Below are positions 1 to 6,999 of a DNA stretch of 33,834 nt, piece by piece (positions within the stretch are counted from its first letter, which is position 1; every line of letters starts with the position of its first letter). The notes below the pieces were generated by a model. It was not told the origin of the DNA. It was given only the letters and a program-made list of their open reading frames with translations, and did no database searches. The translations under genes and the position numbers were made by a program. The DNA is from Candidatus Poribacteria bacterium (lineage in GTDB: Bacteria; Poribacteria; WGA-4E; WGA-3G): positions 1 to 33,834 of the forward strand of contig JAJEDN010000107.1 of assembly GCA_022821495.1 (NCBI GenBank). Direction: 5' to 3'.

Positions 1-42
1 AAAATCCGATAGAATATCTCCTAAGCAGAAAAGGAGGTTCAT
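1..42 (-). CDS. 5' end of an outward-facing mobile-element-type gene (partial)
   Basis: This is an open frame of 14 codons that starts with ATG at 42 and runs off the left edge (MNLLFCLGDILSDF). It is worth calling only because the right edge of the window (33796 onward) holds a related start (MTPLSRLEDMLSE) with the same upstream architecture in opposite orientation. Six of 13 aligned residues agree and the bases are similarly related. A Shine-Dalgarno-like AAAGGA lies 8-9 bases upstream, inside the 3' arm of a hairpin. The gene is probably a transposase or another multi-copy gene, but too little is visible to name the family. Confidence 0.45.
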   Translation of the reverse strand, partial: MNLLFCLGDILSDF

Positions 43-50
43 TTTTTAGC

Positions 51-85
51 ATCCTTTCACAACAGTAGTGTGTTTATGAAAGGAT
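51..85 (-). promoter_or_regulatory. Hairpin sequestering the ribosome-binding site of the left-edge gene
   Basis: ATCCTTTCA (51-59) and TGAAAGGAT (77-85) form a perfect 9-bp stem with a 17-base loop. On the minus strand the 3' arm contains AAAGGA, which sits at normal distance from the ATG at 42, so the stem would occlude initiation. The right-edge copy (33753-33787) keeps the same arrangement with a different loop and stem length. Confidence 0.5.
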
Positions 86-122
86 ACCTGCTTTTCTGCT
101 TTTTCGCATTATAATTCTAAAT

Positions 123-139
123 ATTGTCCAAACTATAGT
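123..139 (-). repeat. Terminal motif of the left element copy
   Basis: On the minus strand this reads ACTATAGTTTGGACAAT, identical over 17 bases to 33698-33714 on the plus strand. Both copies lie about 80-100 bases upstream of the paired partial genes and are followed by a similar GCAGAAAAG stretch. This is probably near the element terminus. The bases outside the motif differ between the two copies. Confidence 0.5.
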
Positions 140-247
140 TAAGTATAACACACAGGAGAAAAAAAGTCAAATGTTTTTATTCGGTTTACGCGCTAAAACC
201 GCTACTTCGGTGGGAGTTGAACAACGTTAACAAACATGTTAATTGCG

Positions 248-1096
248 TTAAAGAAAGTAATACTTCGCCCGTTCGACTTCTGGCGTGCGATCTGGACGGG
301 TTCGATACCAGCGGAAGTGTTCATAATGGGCAGTGTAATGTTCACCATCTCGGCTGTCGTTGTAGCTGAGGAACAGCATGCGCCGAGGGCTGTTTGATTT
401 GTTGGATGCCGCGGCATGTGGTGTAAAACAGGTGAAGATCGCTATGTCTCCGGGTGCTAAATCCACGTAGACGTGTTCCTCGTTCGCGAGGCGTTCTGGA
501 TCTATCGAGCCTTTATCAAGCGAACCGGATTCATGCAGAAATCCTTGGTGATGACCCGTCCACAGTTCTGTACATCCGTTTTCTTTCGTGCTGGCATCAA
601 GGGCGACTGAAACCGTAAGGAGACTCTGCGGGAAGCCTTGCCACCAATTGTAATCCTGATGCAGTCCGTTACCGTGGCTGTCCGGTGGTTTGAAGATGAG
701 TTTATCTTTGAACAGCACGGCTTCATAGCCATCATACAGCGATGCTAACCGATCCATAATCCGTCTGTCACGAGCGTGTGCAGAAAATAGGGGCGAGATG
801 CTCACAAATGGATCAATTTTCCATGGCTGCCCGTCTGCTAACATCTCGAAGCGGAGATTGTATTTCGGTTCGAGTTGAAATTCACGACTCAACGCAAGCG
901 CACGCGCAACAACCTGTTCTGCTTCTTGGCGGTAGGTCTCAATCTCTGCAGGTTGGAACACATCGCGGAGAATGAGGAATCCTTTCTCGCGATACGCCTC
1001 AACTTCAGCGGTATCAAGCGCGAAACAGAGGTGTCGTTGCTGTGGACCGTTCCATTGCGGTGTACCTATTTCAGAGGGGCGTTCAACACTTACCAT
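248..1096 (-). CDS. Phytanoyl-CoA dioxygenase (PhyH) family protein
   Basis: Predicted Fe(II)/2-oxoglutarate-dependent oxygenase of 282 residues. The cupin core carries the HxD pair in GLHQDYNWW (H146, D148) and the distal histidine in FTPHAAA (H227). The arginines that follow at about 238-239 are suited to bind 2-oxoglutarate. The substrate cannot be read from sequence; bacterial members act on small metabolites as well as lipids. Two ATGs lie side by side at 1099 and 1096. The second is preferred because AGGAGA at 1102-1107 is 5 bases from it and only 2 from the first. The gene lies 16 bases behind the secreted protein at 1113-1781 and is probably co-transcribed with it. No terminator is evident downstream. 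Confidence 0.88.
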   Translation of the reverse strand: MVSVERPSEIGTPQWNGPQQRHLCFALDTAEVEAYREKGFLILRDVFQPAEIETYRQEAEQVVARALALSREFQLEPKYNLRFEMLADGQPWKIDPFVSISPLFSAHARDRRIMDRLASLYDGYEAVLFKDKLIFKPPDSHGNGLHQDYNWWQGFPQSLLTVSVALDASTKENGCTELWTGHHQGFLHESGSLDKGSIDPERLANEEHVYVDLAPGDIAIFTCFTPHAAASNKSNSPRRMLFLSYNDSRDGEHYTAHYEHFRWYRTRPDRTPEVERAKYYFL

Positions 1097-1112
1097 CATT
1101 GTCTCCTGTTCT

Positions 1113-1781
1113 TTACTGAATTTGAACGTCTGCTTTCAAGTGTCCCCAAAGAGTTGTAAGTTTGCCATTCGGTTCAACGGCAAAGGAAGGGATGTCTGCG
1201 CCGTCAATGACCAGATTATCGTAATGGACGTTTGCCGTATGTGTAATAAATCCGATACGTCCACTGTCCCGGAATTTCGCATCATCGTCTCCCTCGAACA
1301 GGAGTTCATCATCGACGAAACACTGATAATTTTGACCCTCTGCGACAACCTTAAGGCGATAGGTTTCGCCGACTTCTGGGTCAACAGGTAAAGGCGTTAC
1401 GATGTGCTCAAATTGATTCTCTCGCCATCGGGAGAATTGGCATTTATGCTGGTCGGTGCGAATCCAGAATCGCATGCCGTTGTCCCCGTCCGTATCGGCA
1501 CGGATTAACACCCCCGCTGCATTCACGTTCACATTTTTCACCAAGGTTACATCCACTTCAAGGGTGTAATCCGTCCAATCTTCATCGCCAAACATTGTCT
1601 TGGCGTACTCTGCACCCGAGGTTTCGGCATAGGCATCTTTTACGATTTTCCATTCGCCTTTGACTTCGTTCCATCCGTCAGGAAGCCCTTTGTCAAAATT
1701 TTCTTGCCATATCCCTGCCGAGGCGATGGAAGTTAATATGGCGACCATGAATATAATGGATACTGTCTTTAAATAACGCAC
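1113..1781 (-). CDS. Secreted LamG/DUF1080-like beta-sandwich protein with shared C-terminal tail
   Basis: A 222-residue protein starting at GTG, with AGGAGG at 1787-1792 five bases upstream. Residues 1-22 form a signal peptide (hydrophobic core IIFMVAIL, likely cut after ASA). The body resembles concanavalin-like/3-keto-disaccharide hydrolase (DUF1080) folds: an opening ENFDKGLPDGW, internal WTDYTLEVDV, and the late strand VHYDNLVIDG. Such domains bind or process sugars, but no catalytic set is certain here. The end (AVEPNGKLTTLWGHLK, residues 201-216) matches the ends of the secreted proteins at 21766 and 23219. The protein is probably exported to the periplasm or beyond, and it is first in an operon with the PhyH gene. 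Confidence 0.75.
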   Translation of the reverse strand: MRYLKTVSIIFMVAILTSIASAGIWQENFDKGLPDGWNEVKGEWKIVKDAYAETSGAEYAKTMFGDEDWTDYTLEVDVTLVKNVNVNAAGVLIRADTDGDNGMRFWIRTDQHKCQFSRWRENQFEHIVTPLPVDPEVGETYRLKVVAEGQNYQCFVDDELLFEGDDDAKFRDSGRIGFITHTANVHYDNLVIDGADIPSFAVEPNGKLTTLWGHLKADVQIQ

Positions 1782-1950
1782 GGATTCCTCCTGTCTATCG
1801 CTTTAGCGTTAGCAGTTAAAAGCGTGTTTGAAAAGTGTTCGTTGGAAGAACAAATATCCTGTATGAACGTAAGTTTGATAAAAGCGCATTGTGGCGCGAT
1901 GCACGTTGTATCTGGGCGGGTACGCCGCAAAATTTTGTAGTTTGCGCCCA

Positions 1951-1978
1951 TAGCACACAAACTGGAAAGTTTGTGCTA
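1951..1978. repeat. Imperfect hairpin with GCACAAACT arms
   Basis: TAGCACACAAACT (1951-1963) and AGTTTGTGCTA (1968-1978) pair with one two-base bulge around a short loop. The hairpin lies downstream of the tRNA pair on its strand and could help end that transcript, although no U-run follows. A related arm sequence, GCACAAA/TTTGTGC, recurs at 23164-23180, which suggests a dispersed palindromic unit. Confidence 0.45.
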
Positions 1979-2047
1979 CAGCGGTTGTTATCTTACCAAA
2001 AGTGAGGGAAAAGTTCAAGTGAATTGTAATGGGAAGGTTGAGAAGGA

Positions 2048-2121
2048 TTGCAGGGGGGGGATTTGAACCCCCGTCCTCCGGGTTATGAGCCCGACGAGCT
2101 ACCTGGCTGCTCTACCCTGCG
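2048..2121 (-). tRNA. Initiator tRNA-fMet (anticodon CAT)
   Basis: A 74-base cloverleaf up to the discriminator base. The acceptor stem CGCAGGG/CCCTGCA has the C1-A72 mismatch typical of initiators. The anticodon stem has the three consecutive G-C pairs flanking CTCATAA that direct the tRNA to the P site. The T arm is GGGGGTTCAAATCCCCC. The genome does not encode CCA: the bases after discriminator A73 are TCC. It is cotranscribed behind tRNA-Leu. Confidence 0.95.
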
Positions 2122-2144
2122 GCAAGAATTGTGATCCTAAATCA

Positions 2145-2230
2145 TGGTCGAGGAGGGACTTGAACCCTCACACCTTTTTACGGGCGACGGATTTTAAGTC
2201 CGTTGTGTCTACCGATTCCACCACTCGACC
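2145..2230 (-). tRNA. tRNA-Leu (anticodon TAA)
   Basis: An 86-base class II tRNA with acceptor GGTCGAG/CTCGACC, anticodon arm ACGGACTTAAAATCCGT giving TAA, a long variable arm (GCCCGTAAAAAGGTG) and T arm GAGGGTTCAAGTCCCTC. It decodes UUA. It lies 23 bases upstream of tRNA-fMet on the same strand, behind a consensus promoter. CCA is not encoded. Confidence 0.95.
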
Positions 2231-2245
2231 GCAAAGAGTATTAAT

Positions 2246-2274
2246 AGTATACACTATCCATAGGTGTTTGTCAA
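2246..2274 (-). promoter_or_regulatory. Promoter of the tRNA-Leu/tRNA-fMet operon
   Basis: On the minus strand the -35 TTGACA (2269-2274) is separated by exactly 17 bases from the -10 TATACT (2246-2251). It is a near-consensus sigma70 promoter ending 15 bases before the 5' end of tRNA-Leu. Confidence 0.85.
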
Positions 2275-2391
2275 CTTTTTTTGATTTTATGTTCCAAAAG
2301 GTGCTGATTCCACTGTGTTCTTGTGGAATTGTATGCTGTTTTCTGGCAATATCAAGGTGTAATCAGGTACCTTACGGGTTTTTCTTAGCAC

Positions 2392-2420
2392 TTGACTTTT
2401 TTGGCAGAATCTCGTATCAT
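2392..2420 (+). promoter_or_regulatory. Promoter abutting the aldo-keto reductase start
   Basis: -35 TTGACT (2392-2397), 17-base spacer, -10 TATCAT (2415-2420). Transcription would normally begin about 2426-2428, only 2-4 bases before the ATG at 2430. The message would therefore be essentially leaderless, and the AGGGG at 2421-2425 could not act as a ribosome site. Confidence 0.6.
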
Positions 2421-2429
2421 AGGGGTATT

Positions 2430-3203
2430 ATGAAAAACGTTAAACTTTTATCAGGACACGAAATACCGATTCTGGGTCTGGGAACTTGGCAGCTGAAAGG
2501 CAGACAGTGCGAACGCATTATCAAGGAAGCTATCGGTTTGGGCTATACTCACATTGATACAGCGTGGATGTACCAGAACCAGCGTGAGATTGGGAAAGCA
2601 CTTCGCGAGATTCACATGGATCGTGAAGATATTTTTCTTACCACTAAAATTTGGCATAGCCATCTCAAGTATGATGAAGTTCTCTCCCAGTTTGAAGAGT
2701 GCCTCAGCGATTTGCAAATGGATTATGTTGATCTGCTGTTGATTCACCATCCGAGCGACGCTGTTCCGGTTGCTGAAACTTTTGAGGCTTTTCAGAAACT
2801 TTACGACGCGGGTCAGGTGAAAAGCATCGGCATCAGTAATTTTAGCATCGCTCAGGTTGAAGAGGCGTGTGAAGCCTCGGAACTTCCGATTTGCACAAAT
2901 CAGGTGGAATATCATGTCCGCAGAAACCGATCGGAGTTACGAGACTATTGCCATGCCCGCGATATTGTGATGACTGCGCATCGTCCTTTGGCTGTTGGTA
3001 ACCTCGCCAGTGACACGGTATTGCGTGAGATTGGTGAGAATCACGGAAAAACCGCTGCGCAGGTGGCACTCCGATGGCTAATACAGCAGGACATCATCAC
3101 GATTCCGAAGTCAGGGTCAGTGCCACATTTACAAGAGAATCTGGATGTCTTTGAATGGGAGTTAACCGACGAAGAGATGCGAACACTTGATACTGTAACG
3201 TAG
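2430..3203 (+). CDS. Aldo-keto reductase (AKR3/AKR5-like)
   Basis: A 257-residue NADPH-dependent carbonyl reductase of the diketogluconate-reductase type, probably cytosolic. The catalytic tetrad is visible: D43 and Y48 in HIDTAWMY, K73 in TTKIW, H106 in LLLIHHP. The family signatures GLGTWQL and KSIGISNF are present, as is the NADPH-binding IPKSG near the C-terminus. The open frame extends upstream across the antisense side of the two tRNAs; the ATG at 2430 is chosen because the conserved MKNVKLLSGHEIP start and a good promoter sit there. The natural substrate is unknown. It reads alone, divergent from the tRNAs. Confidence 0.9.
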   Translation: MKNVKLLSGHEIPILGLGTWQLKGRQCERIIKEAIGLGYTHIDTAWMYQNQREIGKALREIHMDREDIFLTTKIWHSHLKYDEVLSQFEECLSDLQMDYVDLLLIHHPSDAVPVAETFEAFQKLYDAGQVKSIGISNFSIAQVEEACEASELPICTNQVEYHVRRNRSELRDYCHARDIVMTAHRPLAVGNLASDTVLREIGENHGKTAAQVALRWLIQQDIITIPKSGSVPHLQENLDVFEWELTDEEMRTLDTVT

Positions 3204-3300
3204 GGCAGATAGAGTGATTTCAGGCACTTGTAGCATAACTTGTTAGGTTGTGCGTTTGCATGGATTTTCTTTGAGATCATAGCTCGTAATGTAATGGAGA

Positions 3301-3337
3301 GCGGATTCGAGAAAGAGACGTTAAACTTCAAATCCGC
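3301..3337. repeat. GCGGATT/AATCCGC hairpin
   Basis: GCGGATT (3301-3307) pairs perfectly with AATCCGC (3331-3337) across a 23-base loop, about 100 bases after the aldo-keto reductase stop. An AT-rich stretch follows. It is a possible terminator or palindromic unit, but weak because the loop is long. Confidence 0.3.
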
Positions 3338-3342
3338 GTTAT

Positions 3343-3472
3343 TTATAGTAAAGTTTAGAATTAATTAGACACATCACATCAAAGCGATTCCGATCTTATT
3401 CCCGCCTGATAAGGGGGGTTAGGGGGGTTGTCTTCTTAAAAAGTGTTCATTTATTTTCGGATTTTACTATAA
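3343..3472. repeat. MITE-like element with TTATAGTAAA inverted ends
   Basis: TTATAGTAAA (3343-3352) is matched by its exact reverse complement TTTACTATAA (3463-3472), bounding about 130 bases with no coding content. Inside, at 3401-3430, lies a CCTGATAAGGGG-GGTTAGGGG core closely related to cores at 20591-20617 and 21648-21676. It fills most of the 3204-3492 gap and overlaps the region just upstream of the next gene. It is probably a non-autonomous mobile repeat. Confidence 0.5.
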
Positions 3473-3480
3473 CCGCAAGG

Positions 3481-3486
3481 TATAAT
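3481..3486 (+). promoter_or_regulatory. Candidate -10 box directly before the flavin monooxygenase
   Basis: A perfect TATAAT ends 6 bases before the ATG at 3493. If used, the transcript would begin at or beside the start codon. No convincing -35 is seen at 16-18 bases, and no Shine-Dalgarno is present. Confidence 0.35.
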
Positions 3487-3492
3487 TAAAAG

Positions 3493-4782
3493 ATGAAATT
3501 TGGACTATTTTATGAACATCAGATTCCGCGTCCGTGGCGTGAGGGAGCGGAACATAAACTTTTTCAAGACGCGTTAACACAGGTGGAGCTTGCTGACAGA
3601 CTTGGATTTGACTATATTTGGGAGGTTGAACACCATTTCCTTGAGGAGTATTCGCACTCTTCTGCCCCGGAAGTATTCCTCGCGGCTTGTAGCCAGCGGA
3701 CAACACAGATTCGGTTGGGACACGGGATTGTGCTGATGCCACCAGCGTATAACCATCCGGCACGCGTCGCTGAACGGATTGCAACACTCGACCTTGTATC
3801 AAACGGACGAGTAGAGTGGGGGACGGGAGAGTCAGCATCGCATATAGAGCTCGGTGGGTTCAACGTTGACCCGAAACATAAGCGCGAGATGTGGGCGGAG
3901 TGCACACGTGAGACAGCGAAAATGATGACGCAGTCGCCTTATGCTGGGTATGAGGGACAGTATTTCTCGATGCCGACGCGCAATGTTGTTCCAAAACCGT
4001 TGCAGACCCCGCATCCGCCAGCGTGGATGGCTTGTTCCAGCCGCGATAGTCTTCGTTACGCTGCCAGATATGGGCTCGGCGCGTTGACCTTTGCTTTTGT
4101 TGATGCAAGCGAAGCCAAATTTTGGGTGGAAGAGTATTACGAGACTTTTGAGAAGGAATGCGAGCCACTAACGCAGCGGGTGAACCCGAATATCGCCATG
4201 GTTTCGGGTTTTTCGTGCCACAATAACGAAGAGACTGCTGTCGCTCGCGGGTTGGATGGGCTACGGTTCTTCCGATTCGCGCTTGCGCACTACTACTACG
4301 GCGGTTCACAAATACCGGGCCAGACGGATATTTGGCAGTTATATAGGGAGTCAACACAGGATCCTGCTGAGGGTAGAGCAGGTATCGGCACACCGGATCA
4401 GGTACGCGAACACCTTGAGGTGATGGAGGATGCTGGGGTAGATCAGGTTGTTTTCATTCAGCAGGCTGGTGCGAACCTACATGAGGACATAGTTGAATCG
4501 TTGGAACTCTTTGCAGAACGGGTACTTCCAGACTTCAAGGCGCGGGATGTAGAGCAGGTTAAAAGAAAGAATGAACGCTTCGCTGAGGCGATTGAGAGTG
4601 CAGAAGCGCGAAAACCGGATTTAACGCCTCTCAGTGAGATTCCAATTGTGGATGCCTATCCGGTACTCAAGCGGAAATTGGAAGAGCAGGCAGAAGAAGC
4701 GGGTGCTGCTGAGATGAGCGAAGATGGTGAAAAGTTTCTGCTGTCAATAGAGGGTGGAAAGCGGACTGAAAAAGACACGTAG
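3493..4782 (+). CDS. LLM-class (luciferase-like) flavin-dependent monooxygenase
   Basis: 429 residues with a bacterial-luciferase-type TIM barrel that uses reduced FMN or F420. Typical segments are LADRLGFDYIWEVEHHF (about 33-49), IRLGHGIVLMPPAYNHPARVAE (73-94), GRVEWGTGESA (104-114), and GTPDQVREHLEVMEDAGVDQVVFIQQAG in the C-terminal half. Most relatives are 330-370 residues. Here a charged extension of about 70 residues follows the barrel, rich in Glu, Lys and Arg. The substrate is not readable. The start has no ribosome site, but a TATAAT is placed for a leaderless message. The sigma54 activator follows after 41 bases. Confidence 0.88.
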   Translation: MKFGLFYEHQIPRPWREGAEHKLFQDALTQVELADRLGFDYIWEVEHHFLEEYSHSSAPEVFLAACSQRTTQIRLGHGIVLMPPAYNHPARVAERIATLDLVSNGRVEWGTGESASHIELGGFNVDPKHKREMWAECTRETAKMMTQSPYAGYEGQYFSMPTRNVVPKPLQTPHPPAWMACSSRDSLRYAARYGLGALTFAFVDASEAKFWVEEYYETFEKECEPLTQRVNPNIAMVSGFSCHNNEETAVARGLDGLRFFRFALAHYYYGGSQIPGQTDIWQLYRESTQDPAEGRAGIGTPDQVREHLEVMEDAGVDQVVFIQQAGANLHEDIVESLELFAERVLPDFKARDVEQVKRKNERFAEAIESAEARKPDLTPLSEIPIVDAYPVLKRKLEEQAEEAGAAEMSEDGEKFLLSIEGGKRTEKDT

Positions 4783-4823
4783 ACACTGACACGCTTACAA
4801 GGCGTGCTTATACGGGGCTCGAA

Positions 4824-6260
4824 ATGAAGAACGTATTGGTGGTTGATGACGACGAAAAAATCTGTTGGGCATTTGAGCAGTTCTTAGAAAGCGAAGGTTA
4901 CACGCCGAGTATCGCGAACAGTGCTGAGGAGGGCTTACGCCGCATCGCAGCTGACAAGCCAGATGTCGTTTTGCTTGACGTGAATCTGCCCGGAATGAGT
5001 GGTTTAGAGGCGTTAGGTGAGATAAAAGCGAGTCACCCGTGGGTAATTGTGATTATTATCACGGCTTATGACGATGTAGAGACAACAATAGAAGCGATGC
5101 GCTTACAGGCGTTCGATTTTGTCCCGAAACCGATTGATCTGGATATCGTCAACGGTGTACTGGAGCGCGCCTTCCGAACACAATCCGTTCGCAGCACCTT
5201 GCCTGTGGAGGCAGCGGACGAGTCGCCGGTGGCACAGATTGATGGGCACCGTCTGGTCGGGAAAAGCAGTCAGATGCGTGAGATTTACAAACTCATAGGC
5301 GTTATGGCGAGCAATACCGTCACAGTTTTGATTGAGGGTGAGACGGGCACCGGAAAGGACCTTGTCGCCCGCGCAATCCATGCCGGGAGTGAACGCAAGG
5401 AGAAGCCATTCATTCCAGTTGATTGTGGGGCACTTCCTGATGAACTTTTAGAGAGTGAACTCTTCGGTTATGAAGCGGGGGCATTCACGGGGGCAAAAGC
5501 GGAGGGGAAACCCGGACGGTTTGAACTTGCAGATGGTGGCACCCTTTTTCTTGATGAAGTCGGCAACATGACACCAGCATTACAAGTGAAACTGCTCCGT
5601 GCTTTGCAAACACAAGAGATTGAACGATTAGGCGGGACGCGTACGCTTAAAGTGGATGTCCGCGTTATCGCTGCCACGAACCAAGAACTTAGCGAAATGG
5701 TAAAACAGGGGCAATTCCGTGAGGATCTCTACTACCGTTTCAGACGTATCGCACTTCATCTCCCACCGTTGCGAGAACGTCAAGAGGATATTCCGTTGCT
5801 CGTCACACATTTCCTGCAGCTTATCCAAGAGGAACTTGGCAAACCGATCCGTGGTATTTCTACAGAAGGGATGCAGCTGCTACAAGACTATGCCTGGCCC
5901 GGCAATGTTCGGGAGTTAGAGAACTGTCTCAGAAGCGCAGCAGCACTCTCCCGCGCGGATGTGATTCTTCCGGACGACCTGCCATCTGAAATCCGGATGG
6001 GCAATAAGGTGAGTTCTACTGATGCCTCGCAATTGGAAACTACTCTCAAAGCCGTTTTGCAAGAGGCTACAAAAACGGCTATTGCCGAAGGCAAGCAGGG
6101 GCTTTATGAAGAGATTGTCGCTATGTTGGATAAAGCACTGATTGAACTGATATTGGATGAATTTTCGGGCAATCATAGCAAAACGGCTGAATTGCTCGGT
6201 ATGAGTCGGACGACACTTTTAAAGAAGATTAAACAGAATAGTAATGCTGATGTGGAATAA
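4824..6260 (+). CDS. NtrC-family sigma54-dependent response regulator
   Basis: A 478-residue transcriptional activator. The N-terminal receiver (1-120) has acidic pocket D8-D10, phosphoacceptor D52, T80 and K102. The AAA+ domain (about 143-380) has Walker A GETGTGKD (172-179), the sigma54-contacting loop GAFTGA (219-224), Walker B LFLDEV (241-246) and the arginine-finger segment REDLYYRF (299-306). A Fis-type helix-turn-helix ends the protein (KTAELLGMSRTTLLKKI). It remodels sigma54-RNA polymerase at -24/-12 promoters after phosphorylation. No histidine kinase lies in the window, so it is an orphan here. It lies 41 bases behind the flavin monooxygenase and 22 bases before the diesterase. Confidence 0.95.
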   Translation: MKNVLVVDDDEKICWAFEQFLESEGYTPSIANSAEEGLRRIAADKPDVVLLDVNLPGMSGLEALGEIKASHPWVIVIIITAYDDVETTIEAMRLQAFDFVPKPIDLDIVNGVLERAFRTQSVRSTLPVEAADESPVAQIDGHRLVGKSSQMREIYKLIGVMASNTVTVLIEGETGTGKDLVARAIHAGSERKEKPFIPVDCGALPDELLESELFGYEAGAFTGAKAEGKPGRFELADGGTLFLDEVGNMTPALQVKLLRALQTQEIERLGGTRTLKVDVRVIAATNQELSEMVKQGQFREDLYYRFRRIALHLPPLRERQEDIPLLVTHFLQLIQEELGKPIRGISTEGMQLLQDYAWPGNVRELENCLRSAAALSRADVILPDDLPSEIRMGNKVSSTDASQLETTLKAVLQEATKTAIAEGKQGLYEEIVAMLDKALIELILDEFSGNHSKTAELLGMSRTTLLKKIKQNSNADVE

Positions 6261-6282
6261 GCACAACGGGAGACGAGACATC

Positions 6283-6999
6283 ATGGGGTCGTGGGTTCGG
6301 ATTGCACACCGTGGGGCATCGGGAAACGCTCCAGAAAATACGCTCGCGGCGTTCAAAAAGGCACTTGAAATCGGTGTGGATGCCGTTGAACTTGATCTGC
6401 ACGGCACGGCTGATGGTGAGATTGTCGTGATACACGATGCTACCTTGGATCGGACGACGGATCTCCAAGGGCGTATCAATGAAACTCCTTTAGAAACAAT
6501 TCGAGGTGCCGATGCAGGCGGATGGTTTAATCCCGCATTTGCGGGTGAACCCGTACCGACACTTACAGAAGCATTAGCATGCATCGGAAAAGAGACGATT
6601 GCTGTTCTGGAGATTAAAGATCCGCTGATAGCTGAGGCGGTTGTCGCGAAAATTCATGAGACAGAGACGTTAGGTGCTACTGTTGTTATTTCCTTTCATA
6701 CCACAGTCTTACAGACCGTCCGTGCGTTAGAACCTCGTATTGCGACAGGCTGGCTCATTGGTGGGCACAACAAGCGCGTATCTCCTATTGCGTTGTGTCA
6801 GCAATTAGGGGAACTTGGTAGCAGTTTGCTGAATGTCAACCACGAGTTAATCACGGCGGAATTCGCATACCAAATTCGCAGGCGTGGTGTCGCATTGTGG
6901 TGTTGGACCGTCGATGATCTCGTTCGCATGCGAGAAGTGACGGCGTTTGGTGTGCAAGGCATCACATCAAATTATCCAGAACGTTTCGCTATGGTTTAG
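6283..6999 (+). CDS. Glycerophosphodiester phosphodiesterase
   Basis: 238 residues with a GDPD-family TIM barrel that hydrolyses glycerophosphodiesters to sn-glycerol 3-phosphate and an alcohol. Conserved residues: H9-R10 in AHRG, E36 and D38 in VELDLH, H51 in VIHDATLDRTT, and ELKD-like VLEIKDP. There is no signal peptide, so it is probably cytosolic. An in-frame ATG at 6244 would overlap the regulator by 17 bases. The ATG at 6283 is preferred because GGGAG lies upstream at 6268-6272 and the domain begins immediately after it. Its end overlaps the convergent flippase gene by 11 bases. Confidence 0.9.
   Translation: MGSWVRIAHRGASGNAPENTLAAFKKALEIGVDAVELDLHGTADGEIVVIHDATLDRTTDLQGRINETPLETIRGADAGGWFNPAFAGEPVPTLTEALACIGKETIAVLEIKDPLIAEAVVAKIHETETLGATVVISFHTTVLQTVRALEPRIATGWLIGGHNKRVSPIALCQQLGELGSSLLNVNHELITAEFAYQIRRRGVALWCWTVDDLVRMREVTAFGVQGITSNYPERFAMV

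Noticed and set aside
2085..2429. Long upstream extension of the aldo-keto reductase frame
   Set aside because: It runs antisense through two tRNA genes and their promoter. The family start and a good promoter sit at 2430.
3413..3429. G-quadruplex candidate in GGGGGGTTAGGGGGG
   Set aside because: Only two long G-runs occur close together. It is better explained as part of the dispersed repeat core.
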